Positions 8,483 through 17,726 of a stretch of 64,000 bases of DNA are shown piece by piece. The position numbers and the translations under genes are program-made. Numbering within the stretch: position 1 is the stretch's first letter; each line of letters starts with the position of its first letter. Below the pieces are notes generated by a model. The model saw only the letters and a program-made list of their open reading frames with translations, was not told the DNA's origin and searched no databases. Location of the stretch: positions 1 to 64,000 of the forward strand of contig JAUQPW010000006.1 in assembly GCA_030550175.1 (NCBI GenBank), read 5' to 3'. The DNA is from a bacterium (GTDB lineage: Bacteria > Moduliflexota > Moduliflexia > Moduliflexales > JAUQPW01).

Positions 8483-9472
8483 TCAAAGCCATCCCTGAGC
8501 CTTATACCAATTCAGGGTCGTTCGAATCCCAGTTCTTAAGTCTACCTTGGGCTCAAACCCTAGAAATTCTCTGGCTTTTGAGATATCGAAGGATTGATTC
8601 TTTAAAAAGAAGTCAAGTCGTCGGTGATGGATAGGAGGCTGTAAGTGAGTCCATTTAAATACTTTTTCACAAACCGACGCCGCAAATCGAGCCAACCAGA
8701 CGGGGATTTTGAGTCTGGGGACTTTCACATTTAACTCTTTGGCGATGGTATCCACGAGTTGATGGAGTGTGACGGATTGAGCTCCGGCTATGATAAAGAC
8801 CTCCCCTACAGCAGCCGGATGTTGAGCACAGAGTTTAAGCCCCTGAACCACGTCCTCTACATAAACCGGATGAACAAGGGTTTCTCCGGTTCCGATCATA
8901 AGAAAGACACGTTTCGCAATGGCATGAAAAAGCTTATAGGTACGTCGGTCTCCAGGTCCGTAGATCCAGGCAGGTCTTATAATTGAGACCGGTAATTCAT
9001 ATTTCTCGGCATATTCTAAAGCGAGGAGTTCTGCCTGGTATTTGCTTCTCCCGTAAACATTATCTGCTGCACAGGGAGAAGTCTCGCGGGATGGAATTTC
9101 AGAGAGAGTTCCCATAACCCCTACGCTACTGCAATGGACAAGGGCCCTTAAACCAGCATAACGACAGGCTTCCAGTAAATTCTGAGTACCCTGATAGTTA
9201 ATATCCCAATACAGGGAATTTGAAACATTTACCGGCGTCAGTATACTGGCAAGATGAAAAACTACTTCTACATTACGCCCGATTTTTAAAGCCCTCTCAA
9301 TAGATCCTTTATCCCGAATATCACCATAAACTACTTCGGTGTCCATTTTTCGGAGTTCTTCCATGTTACTGGTCGGTCGAACAAAGGAAATAACTTCATG
9401 CCCATCGGCCAGTAAACTCCGCACGAGATGTTTACCTAGAAAACCTGATGCACCTGTAACCAGAATTTTCAT
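8483..9472 (-). CDS. NAD-dependent epimerase/dehydratase (extended SDR)
   Basis: A 329-residue extended short-chain dehydrogenase. The nucleotide-binding loop TGASGFLG is at 6-13, an acidic D51 (GDIRD) follows the second strand, and the catalytic pair is Y140xxxK144 (VYGRSKYQAE) preceded by the serine of CSSVGV at about 115. HPVYVEDVV near residue 200 is typical of sugar epimerases and sterol-dehydrogenase-like members. It probably oxidises or epimerises a nucleotide sugar or lipid-linked substrate. Neighbours are a methyltransferase and a flippase-like protein in a leftward cluster. The exact substrate is unknown. Confidence 0.88.
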   Translation of the reverse strand: MKILVTGASGFLGKHLVRSLLADGHEVISFVRPTSNMEELRKMDTEVVYGDIRDKGSIERALKIGRNVEVVFHLASILTPVNVSNSLYWDINYQGTQNLLEACRYAGLRALVHCSSVGVMGTLSEIPSRETSPCAADNVYGRSKYQAELLALEYAEKYELPVSIIRPAWIYGPGDRRTYKLFHAIAKRVFLMIGTGETLVHPVYVEDVVQGLKLCAQHPAAVGEVFIIAGAQSVTLHQLVDTIAKELNVKVPRLKIPVWLARFAASVCEKVFKWTHLQPPIHHRRLDFFLKNQSFDISKAREFLGFEPKVDLRTGIRTTLNWYKAQGWL

Positions 9473-9540
9473 ATGGCAAGAATTCAGAAATCAGAAACCA
9501 GGAGCTAGAGTAAGAGATTCTGATTTCTGACTCCTGGTTC
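9473..9540. repeat. Heptad-word inverted repeat (CAGAAGT/TTCTGAC family)
   Basis: The left half reads CAGAAAT, CAGAAAC, CAGGAGC; the right half reads TTCTGAT, TTCTGAC, TCCTGGT. The element exactly fills the 68-base space between methyltransferase stop and epimerase start. A related one lies between nuoL and nuoM (49269-49321). Confidence 0.75.
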
Positions 9541-10344
9541 TTAAGCCTTCTTTGCCGAAACCATTAAAATATAGCCGGGTGTAAAGGAAATAAATTCATC
9601 TAACCGTGAAATAGCCCCCAGAACCGGATAAACTAAAGAGTAGAGCTTGAAGGACTTCTGATGCTGCTTTAGATCTTCTGGGGAGGAAGGCGCTATACCC
9701 CCTTTCAGGCTCCCCTTATTCTGGCCCTTGTTGAGAATAAACATATAACTATAATTAACCAAAAGTTCGATAAATTCCGAAAAAAACCTTGAGAAGGTGG
9801 TATACCCAGTTACTTTAAAGCCCCCTTTTTCCAACTTTGCGCGTAAATCTTCCAGGGAGTATCCCTTTCGTACATGCCCATAATCTGAAGGTTTGAAGCC
9901 GAGCCACCATCGGAGCCGATTCAGGATTAGGTCTTTTCCCCCTCGGGTATGAGGTACGGTTACATACAGGCTTCCAGAAGGCTTAAGAACCCGATAAATT
10001 TCCCTAATAAATTCCTGATCTGTTTCGATATGCTCCAGAAAGTCTATAACCGCCACACAATCAAAGGTCGCATCTGCAAAATTTAAGCTTCTTCCATCTG
10101 TTAAAAAGACCGTATCTCCAACCAGCTTTCGAGCAATCTCTACTTTTTTTTTATCCCCATCTACGCTTATCCAATCACCTCCCCGCTTCCTAAGAAAATA
10201 ACTGGTCACCCCGGTATCACATCCAATCTCCAGGCATTTTTTTCCTGAAGTCGATTCAAGAAACGTATCGATTGCTCTAAGTTTACTTTGCTTCTTCAGA
10301 GATTTTTTTGCAACTTCCAATTGCCAGACTTTTTCCATTTCCAT
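9541..10344 (-). CDS. Class I SAM-dependent methyltransferase
   Basis: A 267-residue protein. SAM motif I is CLEIGCDTG at about 38-46, the ribose-binding acid follows in WISVDGDKK, and the DCVAVIDFLEHIE/YRVLKPSG region near 115-145 is the Methyltransf_11 signature. A short low-complexity loop rich in Gly, Lys and Ser (about 204-220) is not typical of the family. Its place between a radical SAM protein and a sugar epimerase suggests it methylates a small molecule, sugar or lipid-linked glycan. Substrate specificity cannot be read from the sequence. Confidence 0.85.
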   Translation of the reverse strand: MEMEKVWQLEVAKKSLKKQSKLRAIDTFLESTSGKKCLEIGCDTGVTSYFLRKRGGDWISVDGDKKKVEIARKLVGDTVFLTDGRSLNFADATFDCVAVIDFLEHIETDQEFIREIYRVLKPSGSLYVTVPHTRGGKDLILNRLRWWLGFKPSDYGHVRKGYSLEDLRAKLEKGGFKVTGYTTFSRFFSEFIELLVNYSYMFILNKGQNKGSLKGGIAPSSPEDLKQHQKSFKLYSLVYPVLGAISRLDEFISFTPGYILMVSAKKA

Positions 10345-10384
10345 AGGATGAACCAGAGGGCCAGGAGAATATGCCAGATTCTTC

Positions 10385-11383
10385 TTATCCCTTGTATCCC
10401 AACACGCTTTCTTTGAGAAAGGTTTTCATGTTTAAAGTCGGAACGCCTAAAAAGGTTTTTCTTTTAATCATATCACAACCAGAGCAGGGAGAAAGATTGT
10501 GGCCCCGGCCTTCTTTCATGAGCCTTCTAAGTTCCATCATGGGAGCCGAATTCCAGATTTCCTTGATCGAAGATTTATTGACATCTCCCATATCTAAGTC
10601 ACCATAAAAATCCTGGGGACAAGGCGCTACTTTCCCGTTCCAAAAAATAACCAAGGCGTACCAGGGAAAAGTGCAAGGAGAAGAATAATCTGTATAATAA
10701 CTTGGAACATGGTCTTTTATCTCATAGCTTCCAGCCCAGTTGTGGGGTTCTTTAATAATGAGTTGATCCAAAGGAAGACCTGCAAACTGCGCCCGGAATT
10801 TCTTCTGCCTTTCTGCATCTCTGGCTTCACCGGAAAAATCAATGACCTCAAAGATCGTATACGGCGTAGTCTGACCCAACTTTTTTTTCAAATGCAAGAA
10901 ATTAAGGATATTCCCTAAGGTCTCATCAAAATCCGATCGTACCCGAATTTTCTCGTATTCTTCTTTTTCATAACCGTCAAAAGAAAAAGAAATAAGATCT
11001 AACCCTGAGGTCAGTAACGCTCGGGCGCGCTCTTCATTGAGCAGGGTGGCATTGGTATGGAGGCGGGTATAAATACCGCTTTCCTTGGCATATCGAATCA
11101 TCTCCGGGAGCCGGGGGTGAAGGGTAGGTTCGCCGGTATGATGAAGATTCACATCATAAACAAACGTTTTCGCTTCATCGATAATCTTCTTAAACAGGGA
11201 AAACTCCATGTATCCCTTGGCAAAGCGCCTTCCAAAACTTTGAGGACACATTATACAACGCAAATTACAGACACTGGTAGGTTCCACCCAAAGGCGCATG
11301 GGGAGATAATCCGGTTTCACCTTCCGAATCCAGTAATTCCAGGCCATACGACCCAAGGTAACATAGCGAGTAAATTTAGTCAT
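10385..11383 (-). CDS. Radical SAM protein with SPASM domain
   Basis: A 332-residue enzyme. The radical-SAM cluster motif is C39-xxx-C43-xx-C46 (SVCNLRCIMCPQS), then GEPTLHP near 101. A C-terminal SPASM region carries further cysteines (SPCTFPWYAL, APCPQDF, SPCSGCD) for auxiliary Fe-S clusters. SPASM enzymes modify peptides, sugars or antibiotics. Here it sits in an AsnB/GT4/methyltransferase/epimerase cluster, which points to glycan or lipid tailoring rather than a RiPP: no precursor peptide is visible. It is separated from asnB by about 130 bases of nested repeat. Confidence 0.88.
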   Translation of the reverse strand: MTKFTRYVTLGRMAWNYWIRKVKPDYLPMRLWVEPTSVCNLRCIMCPQSFGRRFAKGYMEFSLFKKIIDEAKTFVYDVNLHHTGEPTLHPRLPEMIRYAKESGIYTRLHTNATLLNEERARALLTSGLDLISFSFDGYEKEEYEKIRVRSDFDETLGNILNFLHLKKKLGQTTPYTIFEVIDFSGEARDAERQKKFRAQFAGLPLDQLIIKEPHNWAGSYEIKDHVPSYYTDYSSPCTFPWYALVIFWNGKVAPCPQDFYGDLDMGDVNKSSIKEIWNSAPMMELRRLMKEGRGHNLSPCSGCDMIKRKTFLGVPTLNMKTFLKESVLGYKG

Positions 11384-11390
11384 AAATGGG

Positions 11391-11517
11391 TCCCTTGTTC
11401 GTTGTCCCTAGTAGCCACACAAATGCAGAGAACACGGAGACAAACCTTTGTTTCATTTCGCCTTGTGTTTTCTGTATCTCTGTGGCAAAGAACAACAGAC
11501 AACGGGGAACGGACAAC
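11391..11517. repeat. Nested word repeats between the radical SAM gene and asnB
   Basis: Outer arms TTGTTCGTTGTCC (near 11397) and GGGGAACGGACAAC (near 11504) belong to the CAACGGA heptad family. Inner arms GCCACACAAATGCAGAGAAC (near 11414) and its near complement ending TCTCTGTGGC (near 11485) form a second hairpin. The whole gap is filled by these two nested inverted repeats. Confidence 0.72.
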
Positions 11518-13488
11518 CTACAGATACCGCTGATGCCACATTTCAAAAACCATCAAAGCCCACAACCGATGACTATGATTTTCTCTCCCGTGGAGATGCT
11601 CTTGAATCCATCGGTCTATATATTTCCAGTTAAAATAACCCCTTTTTTGGATCCGCGTCTCGGACAGGAGATCCAAAAGAAGAGGTTTTAGCTCAGCCCG
11701 TAACCAGTTTTTGATGGGAATACTAAAACCCTGCTTCTTCTTGTAAATAACTTCCTTGGGGAGGAATTTTGCCATAGTTTTCTTGAGGATATATTTGGTC
11801 GTAAAACCCCTTAATTTTAGTTCGCTGGGAATCTTAAATGCAAATTCTACCACCTTATGATCCAACAAAGGTACTCTGGCCTCTAAAGACGTAGCCATAC
11901 TCATACGATCCACCTTGGTGAGGATATCGTCGGGCAGGTACGTTTTTAAATCTACGTATTGCTGACGGGCCAGAGGATCCAGAAATCCTGGAGTCTGAGG
12001 GTTCCGGAGTTGAGTTTGATCAAAATAATGTTGAAGATACTTATCGGTAGCCTCGCCTGCCAGTTCTTTTTTGAAGAAGTCGGTATAAAGCCGGGATTTT
12101 TCTTCCGGCTTTAGAAAGGTCATCCAGCGGACATGCATTAAAGATCGGGGAAGTTCCGCTCCTTCTACAAAACGTTTGACCAGGTTAATGATCCCTTTCT
12201 TTTTTTGGGATGGGGGAATAAGATGAAGCCATCGGGCTATAAGGTGGTTACGGAGAAAACCAGGAAATTTTTCGTAATATTCTCCTATGCGGTTTGCAAG
12301 ATACGTATCGTAACCGGCAAAAAGCTCATCGCCTCCATCTCCAGAGAGGGCGACGGTTACCTGCTCCCGGGCCATTTTAGAAACCAGATAGGTGGGAAAA
12401 ATGGAAAAATCACCCAAAGGTTCATCCAGATAATCCATCAGGGTCATGGCCAGATCTTCAATATCCGGTTTTAGAATAAATTCATGATGATCCGTCCCAA
12501 AATGCCTGGCTACTTTTCTGGCATAATCGAGTTCGTTATAGGATTGATCCTCAAATCCAATGGAGAAAGTTTTTACCGGACGATCTGACATCTGGCTCAT
12601 CAGAGCTACCACGGAACTCGAGTCAATCCCCCCACTGAGGAAAGCTCCCAGAGGAACGTCACTGATCAGTTCCAGTTTCACCGACTCTTTTAACACCGCA
12701 TAAAGCTGTTGGGCATATTCCTCCTCTTTTTTGGAGGGTGCAGAAGTAAGGGGATAAGATGGAGAAACACCCTCAAGACCCTGCCCCTGAATGATCTCTG
12801 GATCCTTACTCTCCCACTCTATATCCCAATATGGCTTAATCTTCAACCCCTTATCTGACCAAACCAATATATGTGCCGGGGGGAGTTTATAGATTTTCTG
12901 AAAGATGGTCTCAGGAGCAAAAATGTATTCAAAAGTCAGATAGCGGTCCAAGGCTTTAAAATTAAGCTCACGAGAAACTCCTTTGCAGGTTAAAATAGAT
13001 TTTATTTCGGAGCCAAAAATCAGCTTTTCGGCATCCAGATAGTAATGAAGAGGCTTGATTCCCAGGGGATCCCGTGCGAGGATCAATTTTTTTTTCCTTT
13101 TATCCCACAGAGCAAAACCGAACATTCCCCGAAAGTGTTTTACACACTCCTCTCCATACGCCTTGTAGCTATACAGGATGACTTCGGTATCACTTCGAGT
13201 TCGGAAGCGATAGCCTTTCTTTTCTAACTCTCTTCGAATTTCTTGAAAATTGTAGATTTCCCCGTTGAACACTACCCATAGGGATTGATCTTCATCGGAC
13301 ATGGGCTGATGTCCTCCTTCGAGGTCAATAATACTCAAACGGCGCATTCCGAGTCCTATGGGGTATTCCAGGTAAAAGCCCTCGTCATCCGGGCCACGGT
13401 GGCGAATGACCTCACACATCCTCTGGAGATCTCTGTTCTCGATATTATATCGAGGGTTTAGACTTACTATGCCTGCAATCCCGCACAA
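11518..13488 (-). CDS. asnB: Asparagine synthase (glutamine-hydrolysing), AsnB-type
   Basis: A class II glutamine amidotransferase fused to an Asn synthetase domain. I set the start at TTG 13488 rather than the upstream ATG 13536. The family needs Cys as residue 2, and this TTG directly precedes the Cys codon of CGIAGIV. The resulting protein is about 656 residues. The GATase part has RHRGPDDEG and MRRLSIIDLEGGHQP; the ATP-PPase loop is SGGIDSSSVVALMS; ALSGDGGDELFAGY and LEARVPLLDH complete the synthetase half. An unusual hydrophilic insert (IIQGQGLEGVSPSYPL and neighbours) lies at the junction of the two domains. In glycan clusters such AsnB-like enzymes often amidate sugar carboxylates; that use is inferred. 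Confidence 0.9.
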   Translation of the reverse strand: MCGIAGIVSLNPRYNIENRDLQRMCEVIRHRGPDDEGFYLEYPIGLGMRRLSIIDLEGGHQPMSDEDQSLWVVFNGEIYNFQEIRRELEKKGYRFRTRSDTEVILYSYKAYGEECVKHFRGMFGFALWDKRKKKLILARDPLGIKPLHYYLDAEKLIFGSEIKSILTCKGVSRELNFKALDRYLTFEYIFAPETIFQKIYKLPPAHILVWSDKGLKIKPYWDIEWESKDPEIIQGQGLEGVSPSYPLTSAPSKKEEEYAQQLYAVLKESVKLELISDVPLGAFLSGGIDSSSVVALMSQMSDRPVKTFSIGFEDQSYNELDYARKVARHFGTDHHEFILKPDIEDLAMTLMDYLDEPLGDFSIFPTYLVSKMAREQVTVALSGDGGDELFAGYDTYLANRIGEYYEKFPGFLRNHLIARWLHLIPPSQKKKGIINLVKRFVEGAELPRSLMHVRWMTFLKPEEKSRLYTDFFKKELAGEATDKYLQHYFDQTQLRNPQTPGFLDPLARQQYVDLKTYLPDDILTKVDRMSMATSLEARVPLLDHKVVEFAFKIPSELKLRGFTTKYILKKTMAKFLPKEVIYKKKQGFSIPIKNWLRAELKPLLLDLLSETRIQKRGYFNWKYIDRWIQEHLHGRENHSHRLWALMVFEMWHQRYL

Positions 13489-13536
13489 TTTAGTAGGATA
13501 ATGAAGTGATGAAGGATGAGTCCATTTACAGCTCAT

Positions 13537-14721
13537 TCATCGCTTTGAATTCATCAGGATATAGTTATATACTTCGGCCGTTCGGGAGAGGTAGACTTGG
13601 TAGCTGTACTTTGTTTTACTTAATTTGAGGGCATTTTGACCTAATCTAGCTCTGAGGGAAGGATCTTGAATGAGTTTAAGAATTCCCCTGGCAAAATCCT
13701 CCGGATTGGGTTCCGTCAATATGGCTACCTCTGGATTAAGAGCCTGAGTATGGGTTAGAAGATTTGTGGCAACGATAGGTTTACCGGAGCTGAGATAGGT
13801 ATAAATTTTAAGGGGCGTGTTTGTTCCCGTTTTTCGAGGTGACACCAGAATATCTGCCAACTGGATAAAGCTGGGCATTTCTTCAACAGGTCTCTGTCCT
13901 GTGAACAGGACCGATTCTCGCACACCGAGAGAGTCGGCCAACTCCAGTAACGTTTTCATTTGATCTTCGGTCCCCCCTACCAAAAGAAACTTAACATCTT
14001 TAAAATGTCGGGTAACATAGCGGGCACTCTCCAAGAGAAGATCAATTCCTTGATAGGTCTCCAGAGTTCCTGTATAAAGAATAACCAGTTGATGTTCCAG
14101 ACTCAACTCTTTCCTTAACTTTTTAACTTCCTCATCCTTTCCCAAGAAAGCATCTTCCGTTAAGTTAGGAATGTTTTCGATGAGGACCGTCTTCTTATCC
14201 GGCATGATCCGACCTATTTTTTCCTGTAAATAGGGGCAGATGGCAATGACGATACTGGAGTATTTTAGAGCCCAACGCTCGAATAACTCCAGATACCGAA
14301 TAATCCGATGTGAACGGATAATCCCAAAATTAAGAAATTGTTCCGGTAAACTGGAATGCATATCATAGACGTGGGGATACTTAAAAATCCTGTTTAAAAC
14401 GGCTCCCAGAAAAGTTCCTTCTTCATGGGTATGGATACAGTCGTACTTCTTCTTCATCAGCAGGGCCGTTGCTTTGATAAACAAAAAAATATCTAAAATC
14501 GGCTTTAGGAGGGACGGACCGATTTTTACACCTTTTACAAAAGGAGGCTTCCAGGAGCGATAAATCTCAACTTGATCTATGAAAACATCCTTACCCAGGG
14601 GATAAGTAACCAGGTCTACCTGATGACCCAGCTTAGAAAGGGCTTCCAAACGGTGATACACACTAAAAGGGGTCCCTCTCGGCTGAAAAAAGGGCTCTGG
14701 TGCAACCATGAGAATCTTCAT
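13537..14721 (-). CDS. Glycosyltransferase family 4 (GT-B)
   Basis: A 394-residue protein with the GT4 layout. The N-terminal half starts MKILMVAPEPFFQPRGTPFS (glycine loop for acceptor). The C-terminal donor domain contains VILYTGTLETYQGIDLLLE, VKFLLVGGTED and SGKPIVATN, with the Glu-rich donor site degenerate (PLKIYTYLSSGKPIV). It transfers a sugar from an activated donor to a lipid- or glycan-linked acceptor at the cytoplasmic face of the membrane. It is the first gene of the leftward cluster that continues with asnB, radical SAM, methyltransferase, epimerase and flippase-like genes. Its stop lies 49 bases upstream of the revised asnB start. Confidence 0.9.
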   Translation of the reverse strand: MKILMVAPEPFFQPRGTPFSVYHRLEALSKLGHQVDLVTYPLGKDVFIDQVEIYRSWKPPFVKGVKIGPSLLKPILDIFLFIKATALLMKKKYDCIHTHEEGTFLGAVLNRIFKYPHVYDMHSSLPEQFLNFGIIRSHRIIRYLELFERWALKYSSIVIAICPYLQEKIGRIMPDKKTVLIENIPNLTEDAFLGKDEEVKKLRKELSLEHQLVILYTGTLETYQGIDLLLESARYVTRHFKDVKFLLVGGTEDQMKTLLELADSLGVRESVLFTGQRPVEEMPSFIQLADILVSPRKTGTNTPLKIYTYLSSGKPIVATNLLTHTQALNPEVAILTEPNPEDFARGILKLIQDPSLRARLGQNALKLSKTKYSYQVYLSRTAEVYNYILMNSKR

Positions 14722-15868
14722 AGACTTTAGGCTTATGTAGAAGAGTGGCTCAAAGGAGCTTTTCGTCCGGCTATCTGGTTAAAAACCTCTTTTTAACCCC
14801 AGGTATCTTCTTTTCACGATGTTAGAAATTAACCCGGCCGGAGCTCAATGTCAAGAAGAAAATAGGCGTATGAAAGGAAATTTCCACGTCGCAACGCCTA
14901 TGAAAGGATTAGGGATTCCCGCAGGAGCAGAAAAAAGCAGAAAGAGCGACCTACCGAAGATGGGTACGTCTATATAGTCAACAAAATAGATGAATTCCGC
15001 TTGCCGGTATTACCCAATCCCTCGGAGAGGAATCGGTCTACTGATCAATCTTTTCTATTTGGCGAAATACATTAAAAATCCTCTTCATTCTTGTGAGGTA
15101 AAAGGGCGAGTTGTAGAGCATCTTGATAAACAAACGGTATATCCTGGTATCGAAAGTATCAAAACCCGGCCTGTAAGTTCATTTTTAGTTGAGTCCTTTA
15201 AGAACTTCTAGCCTGAAGGATAAATGCTTCAATGGCCGGTGCCGGACATGCCCCAGTAGTACGGGCTGCCTCTCGACTCCAGATAAAGACGCCTCACCTA
15301 AACCTAAAGAAAGTATATTCAAGGATCACTCAATTTTTGGGACAGCATGTCATAATTTTATGACATAATACCTCAAAGACTCTAAAAGGCTTCGAAACCG
15401 CTATATAAACAGTTTTGTAAACTATGACCTTTCTTCCAACCGTCATTTTTCTACGACAGATTCGCCTGGACTTATCGGTGGTTGTCGCCTTAAAGGGATT
15501 AGAAGATCCTGATTTCCCGCTTGAGACCTTAGGGATCCGCCTTTGGCACCAAGTTTGTAAGACTAAAAAAAGAACCTCCTAGATTTAATAGATCCTGGGT
15601 AACTTTCCTGAAGAAGAAGTTACCTGGGACTTGTTTTCAAATATTTCAAAGAAGGTGAGGTATACTCCCTGAAAAGTTAAAAAAGGTTTTTATTAGAACA
15701 CCAAGCGTGTAAGGATTGTGGCTTGAAAGAAAAGCCACACCCTGTTCGCCCTGGGTTTGTCGAAAGGCAAGTCCTTTACTATCATCTCTAGCTAATCCCG
15801 AAGAGTTCCTCAGCTTAATAAACCCACCATAAACCTCAACAAACCCGGGGCGAACTATATACTTTCTC
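14722..15868. other. Gene-poor stretch, decayed or non-coding
   Basis: About 1.1 kb without a convincing gene. Short open frames at 14990-15211 and 15424-15582 show no recognisable motif or ribosome site. A short direct repeat (TATGAAAGGA) occurs near 14868 and 14908, and a 20-base palindrome lies at 15347-15366. It probably holds promoters for the leftward cluster at its left end and remnants of lost genes elsewhere. Confidence 0.5.
15347..15366. promoter_or_regulatory. Orphan operator-like palindrome
   Basis: ATGTCATAA-TT-TTATGACAT is a 9+9 base inverted repeat with a 2-base centre, the geometry of a dimeric regulator site. No transcription factor gene is in the window. It lies about 60 bases before a 52-codon open frame at 15424. 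The function is inferred. Confidence 0.35.
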
Positions 15869-16252
15869 TTATTTCTCCATGATTTGGAAGACCTGGCTCT
15901 CCCCGCTCAACACTCTGTCGGGAGTTAAAATTTTTATTCGATAGCTCCCTTCGGGTAGATTTTCAGGAATATGCCAGCAGTAATTAAACCCCGATACATG
16001 CGTGGTAACCTGGGAAACTAAGCTTCCATCTGGTTTATAAAGCTCTATATCGTATTTAAAAAAGGCAGGGTTACGTAAGCGTCGTGTAATCCTGGGATCT
16101 AAAGACCATTCAATAGTAGCGGCCTGGCAGGGTAAGCCTTTAGACCATATCGCTCCCCCGCCCGGTTTATTGACAATAATGGACTGGTTTCCTAACCCAT
16201 AAATTTGAGCTACTAAAACGGGAAACAGAAGCAGAAATTTAAGTTGATTCAT
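15869..16252 (-). CDS. Small secreted protein with Kre9/KNH-like (Ser-Thr-rich GPI) domain
   Basis: I place the start at ATG 16252, preceded by a strong GGGAGG ribosome site 7 bases away, giving 127 residues; the longer GTG 16288 form would add 12. Residues 1-21 are a signal peptide (MNQLKFLLLFPVLVAQIYGL). The mature domain, IIVNKPGGGAIWSKG...ATIEW...GSYRIKI...GESQVFQI, follows the pattern of Kre9/KNH-like beta-sandwich repeats seen in many bacterial surface proteins. Two cysteines (in GLPCQA and NYCWHI) could form a disulfide. It probably binds the cell surface or matrix. It stands alone, with gene-poor DNA on both sides. Confidence 0.65.
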   Translation of the reverse strand: MNQLKFLLLFPVLVAQIYGLGNQSIIVNKPGGGAIWSKGLPCQAATIEWSLDPRITRRLRNPAFFKYDIELYKPDGSLVSQVTTHVSGFNYCWHIPENLPEGSYRIKILTPDRVLSGESQVFQIMEK

Positions 16253-16617
16253 AATCAAACCTCCCGATCTGCTAAATTCACACCACAACCGATCAACCGT
16301 CCCGAATACCCCGACTTAACCGGTTTATCAGGTTTATTTTATAGAAGCCTCCAGATCTGGATGGCCATCTATAGATTTCAGATTAAATTTGAACTTAAAT
16401 CAAAACCATGTATTTAAGAAGGGGAATATTCACAGCCGTAAAAATTTTATTCTTATCTGGTTCAAATATAGTTGCTTCTTTAAAGGGACAACAATCATAA
16501 ATCTTCAAAAAGATCTTGCATAACGACTTTACTTTGTATAGCATCTGGGTCACCCGGCAAACATTAAGATTTTCTCAATCGATCTATAAGAAATCTATAA
16601 AATAGGGTGGATTAAAC
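16253..16617. other. Intergenic spacer with promoter potential
   Basis: AT-rich sequence between the small secreted protein and the interrupted ORF at 16618. I saw no gene, tRNA or clear terminator in it. Confidence 0.4.
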
Positions 16618-16926
16618 ATGAAACCCCATTCGATTATCGTTCAGAGTATCCTGATTCATCTGAATGCGCATGGTTAAGGCCTGCCCAAAGGTGCGTTCAA
16701 AGAGATTCAAGTTGCCTATGGGGATTTATTTCAATTCACTCCAAGTCGAAATGCAATGAAATCCGTTATTTTAGCAGCCCATCTTAGCCCGAAAGGCGAA
16801 GAGTTATTGCTCAATTGCTTTGGGGTAGAATATATGAGCATCTGCTCCAATCTTTTGACATTGGAATGGCTTCATTCGCAGAAAGTTATCGGAAACTTAC
16901 AAAAAGCCTTCGATGTAAAGCTTTAA
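16618..16926 (+). pseudogene. ORF of ~100 codons interrupted by an in-frame TAA
   Basis: ATG 16618 has a GGGTGG-like ribosome site. It encodes MKPHSIIVQSILIHLNAHG and then a TAA at 16675-16677. The same frame continues without further stops for 82 codons (GLPKGAFKEIQVAYGDLF ... LQKAFDVKL) to a TAA at 16924-16926. The downstream part has protein-like composition, including LILAAHLSP-like and LLTLEWLHSQKV stretches. I do not recognise the family. A nonsense mutation in a dying gene is the simplest reading; a restart at the internal ATG of AMKSVILA is possible. Confidence 0.45.
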
Positions 16927-17180
16927 GCTTTTAGCCGATTTGGTGAGCTTGAAAATATCTCGACAATGTTAAATGAGGTTTTAACCATAAGAACTCCGTA
17001 GCGATAGGATCGAGATATTTTTTGGCATACCTTCATCCATTTTCTCTCCGGATATCCGGTTTTACCTATATTCTTGACAGAAAAATCCAGGGCAGGTATC
17101 TTTCTTATAAGTGTCCTGGACGAGACCAGATAACCGATAATATAATATCGGCCATTTACTAAAGCAAAGGCCATAAAGTT

Positions 17181-17726
17181 ATGAAATGCCCTAGCTGCGG
17201 TACGGAAATTTCAGATCGTGTGGAGGCGTGTCCTGATTGCCATTTTACTTTGGCCCTTCTGGATTCTCGACTTCCTCCTCCGCCGGTTCGATCTGGTTAT
17301 GTCAATGACTTTGCAAGGGTTCTTTCCAAGGAGGAGGTCCTTCGAATTGAGCAGCGTTGCCATGAAATATTCTTAAAGACCCAGGCCGAGTTGATAGTGG
17401 TTACGGTTCTCAGGACAAAGCCCGTTAAGCCTTCGGAATATGTTTTCTGGCTTGCCAATCGATGGGACATGGGAGGGACAGAGAATCGGGGGATCATGAT
17501 TCTGCTCGCTTTGGAAGAGCGTCGGATTGAGAGCGAAGTAGGTTATTCCCTGGAGCCTGTGATCACCGATGAAGAATCTTTTCAGATCTTGCAAAGGCAT
17601 GTAGTTCCCTTTTTACAGAAGGGGAATTACGGTGAAGGGCTCTACCAGGCAGTGAATATTTTAGGTCAGATTATTGAAGGGACTCAAAAAGCACGAGAAC
17701 TTAAATGGTGGAAAAAACTGTTTTAA
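17181..17726 (+). CDS. Zinc-ribbon TPM-domain protein
   Basis: A 181-residue protein with no signal peptide. An N-terminal zinc ribbon has Cys3, Cys6, Cys17 and Cys20 (KCPSCGTEI...ACPDCHF). A TPM domain follows at about 40-165: GYVNDFARVLS, AELIVVTVL, WDMGGTENRGIMILLA, VGYSLEPVITDEE. TPM proteins occur in thylakoid and bacterial membrane maintenance (TPM_phosphatase/YgcG family). The 3' end overlaps the next gene, which encodes a second TPM protein, by 22 bases, so the two are co-translated. The pair looks like an in-place duplication, with this copy kept cytosolic. It starts a four-gene operon ending in a strong terminator. Confidence 0.82.
   Translation: MKCPSCGTEISDRVEACPDCHFTLALLDSRLPPPPVRSGYVNDFARVLSKEEVLRIEQRCHEIFLKTQAELIVVTVLRTKPVKPSEYVFWLANRWDMGGTENRGIMILLALEERRIESEVGYSLEPVITDEESFQILQRHVVPFLQKGNYGEGLYQAVNILGQIIEGTQKARELKWWKKLF

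Noticed and set aside
14990..15211. 73-codon plus-strand ORF in the gene-poor stretch
   Set aside because: No recognisable domain or start signal; composition looks random.
16923..17174. 83-codon minus-strand ORF
   Set aside because: No motif, no ribosome site, and it lies between the interrupted ORF and the TPM operon in promoter-like DNA.
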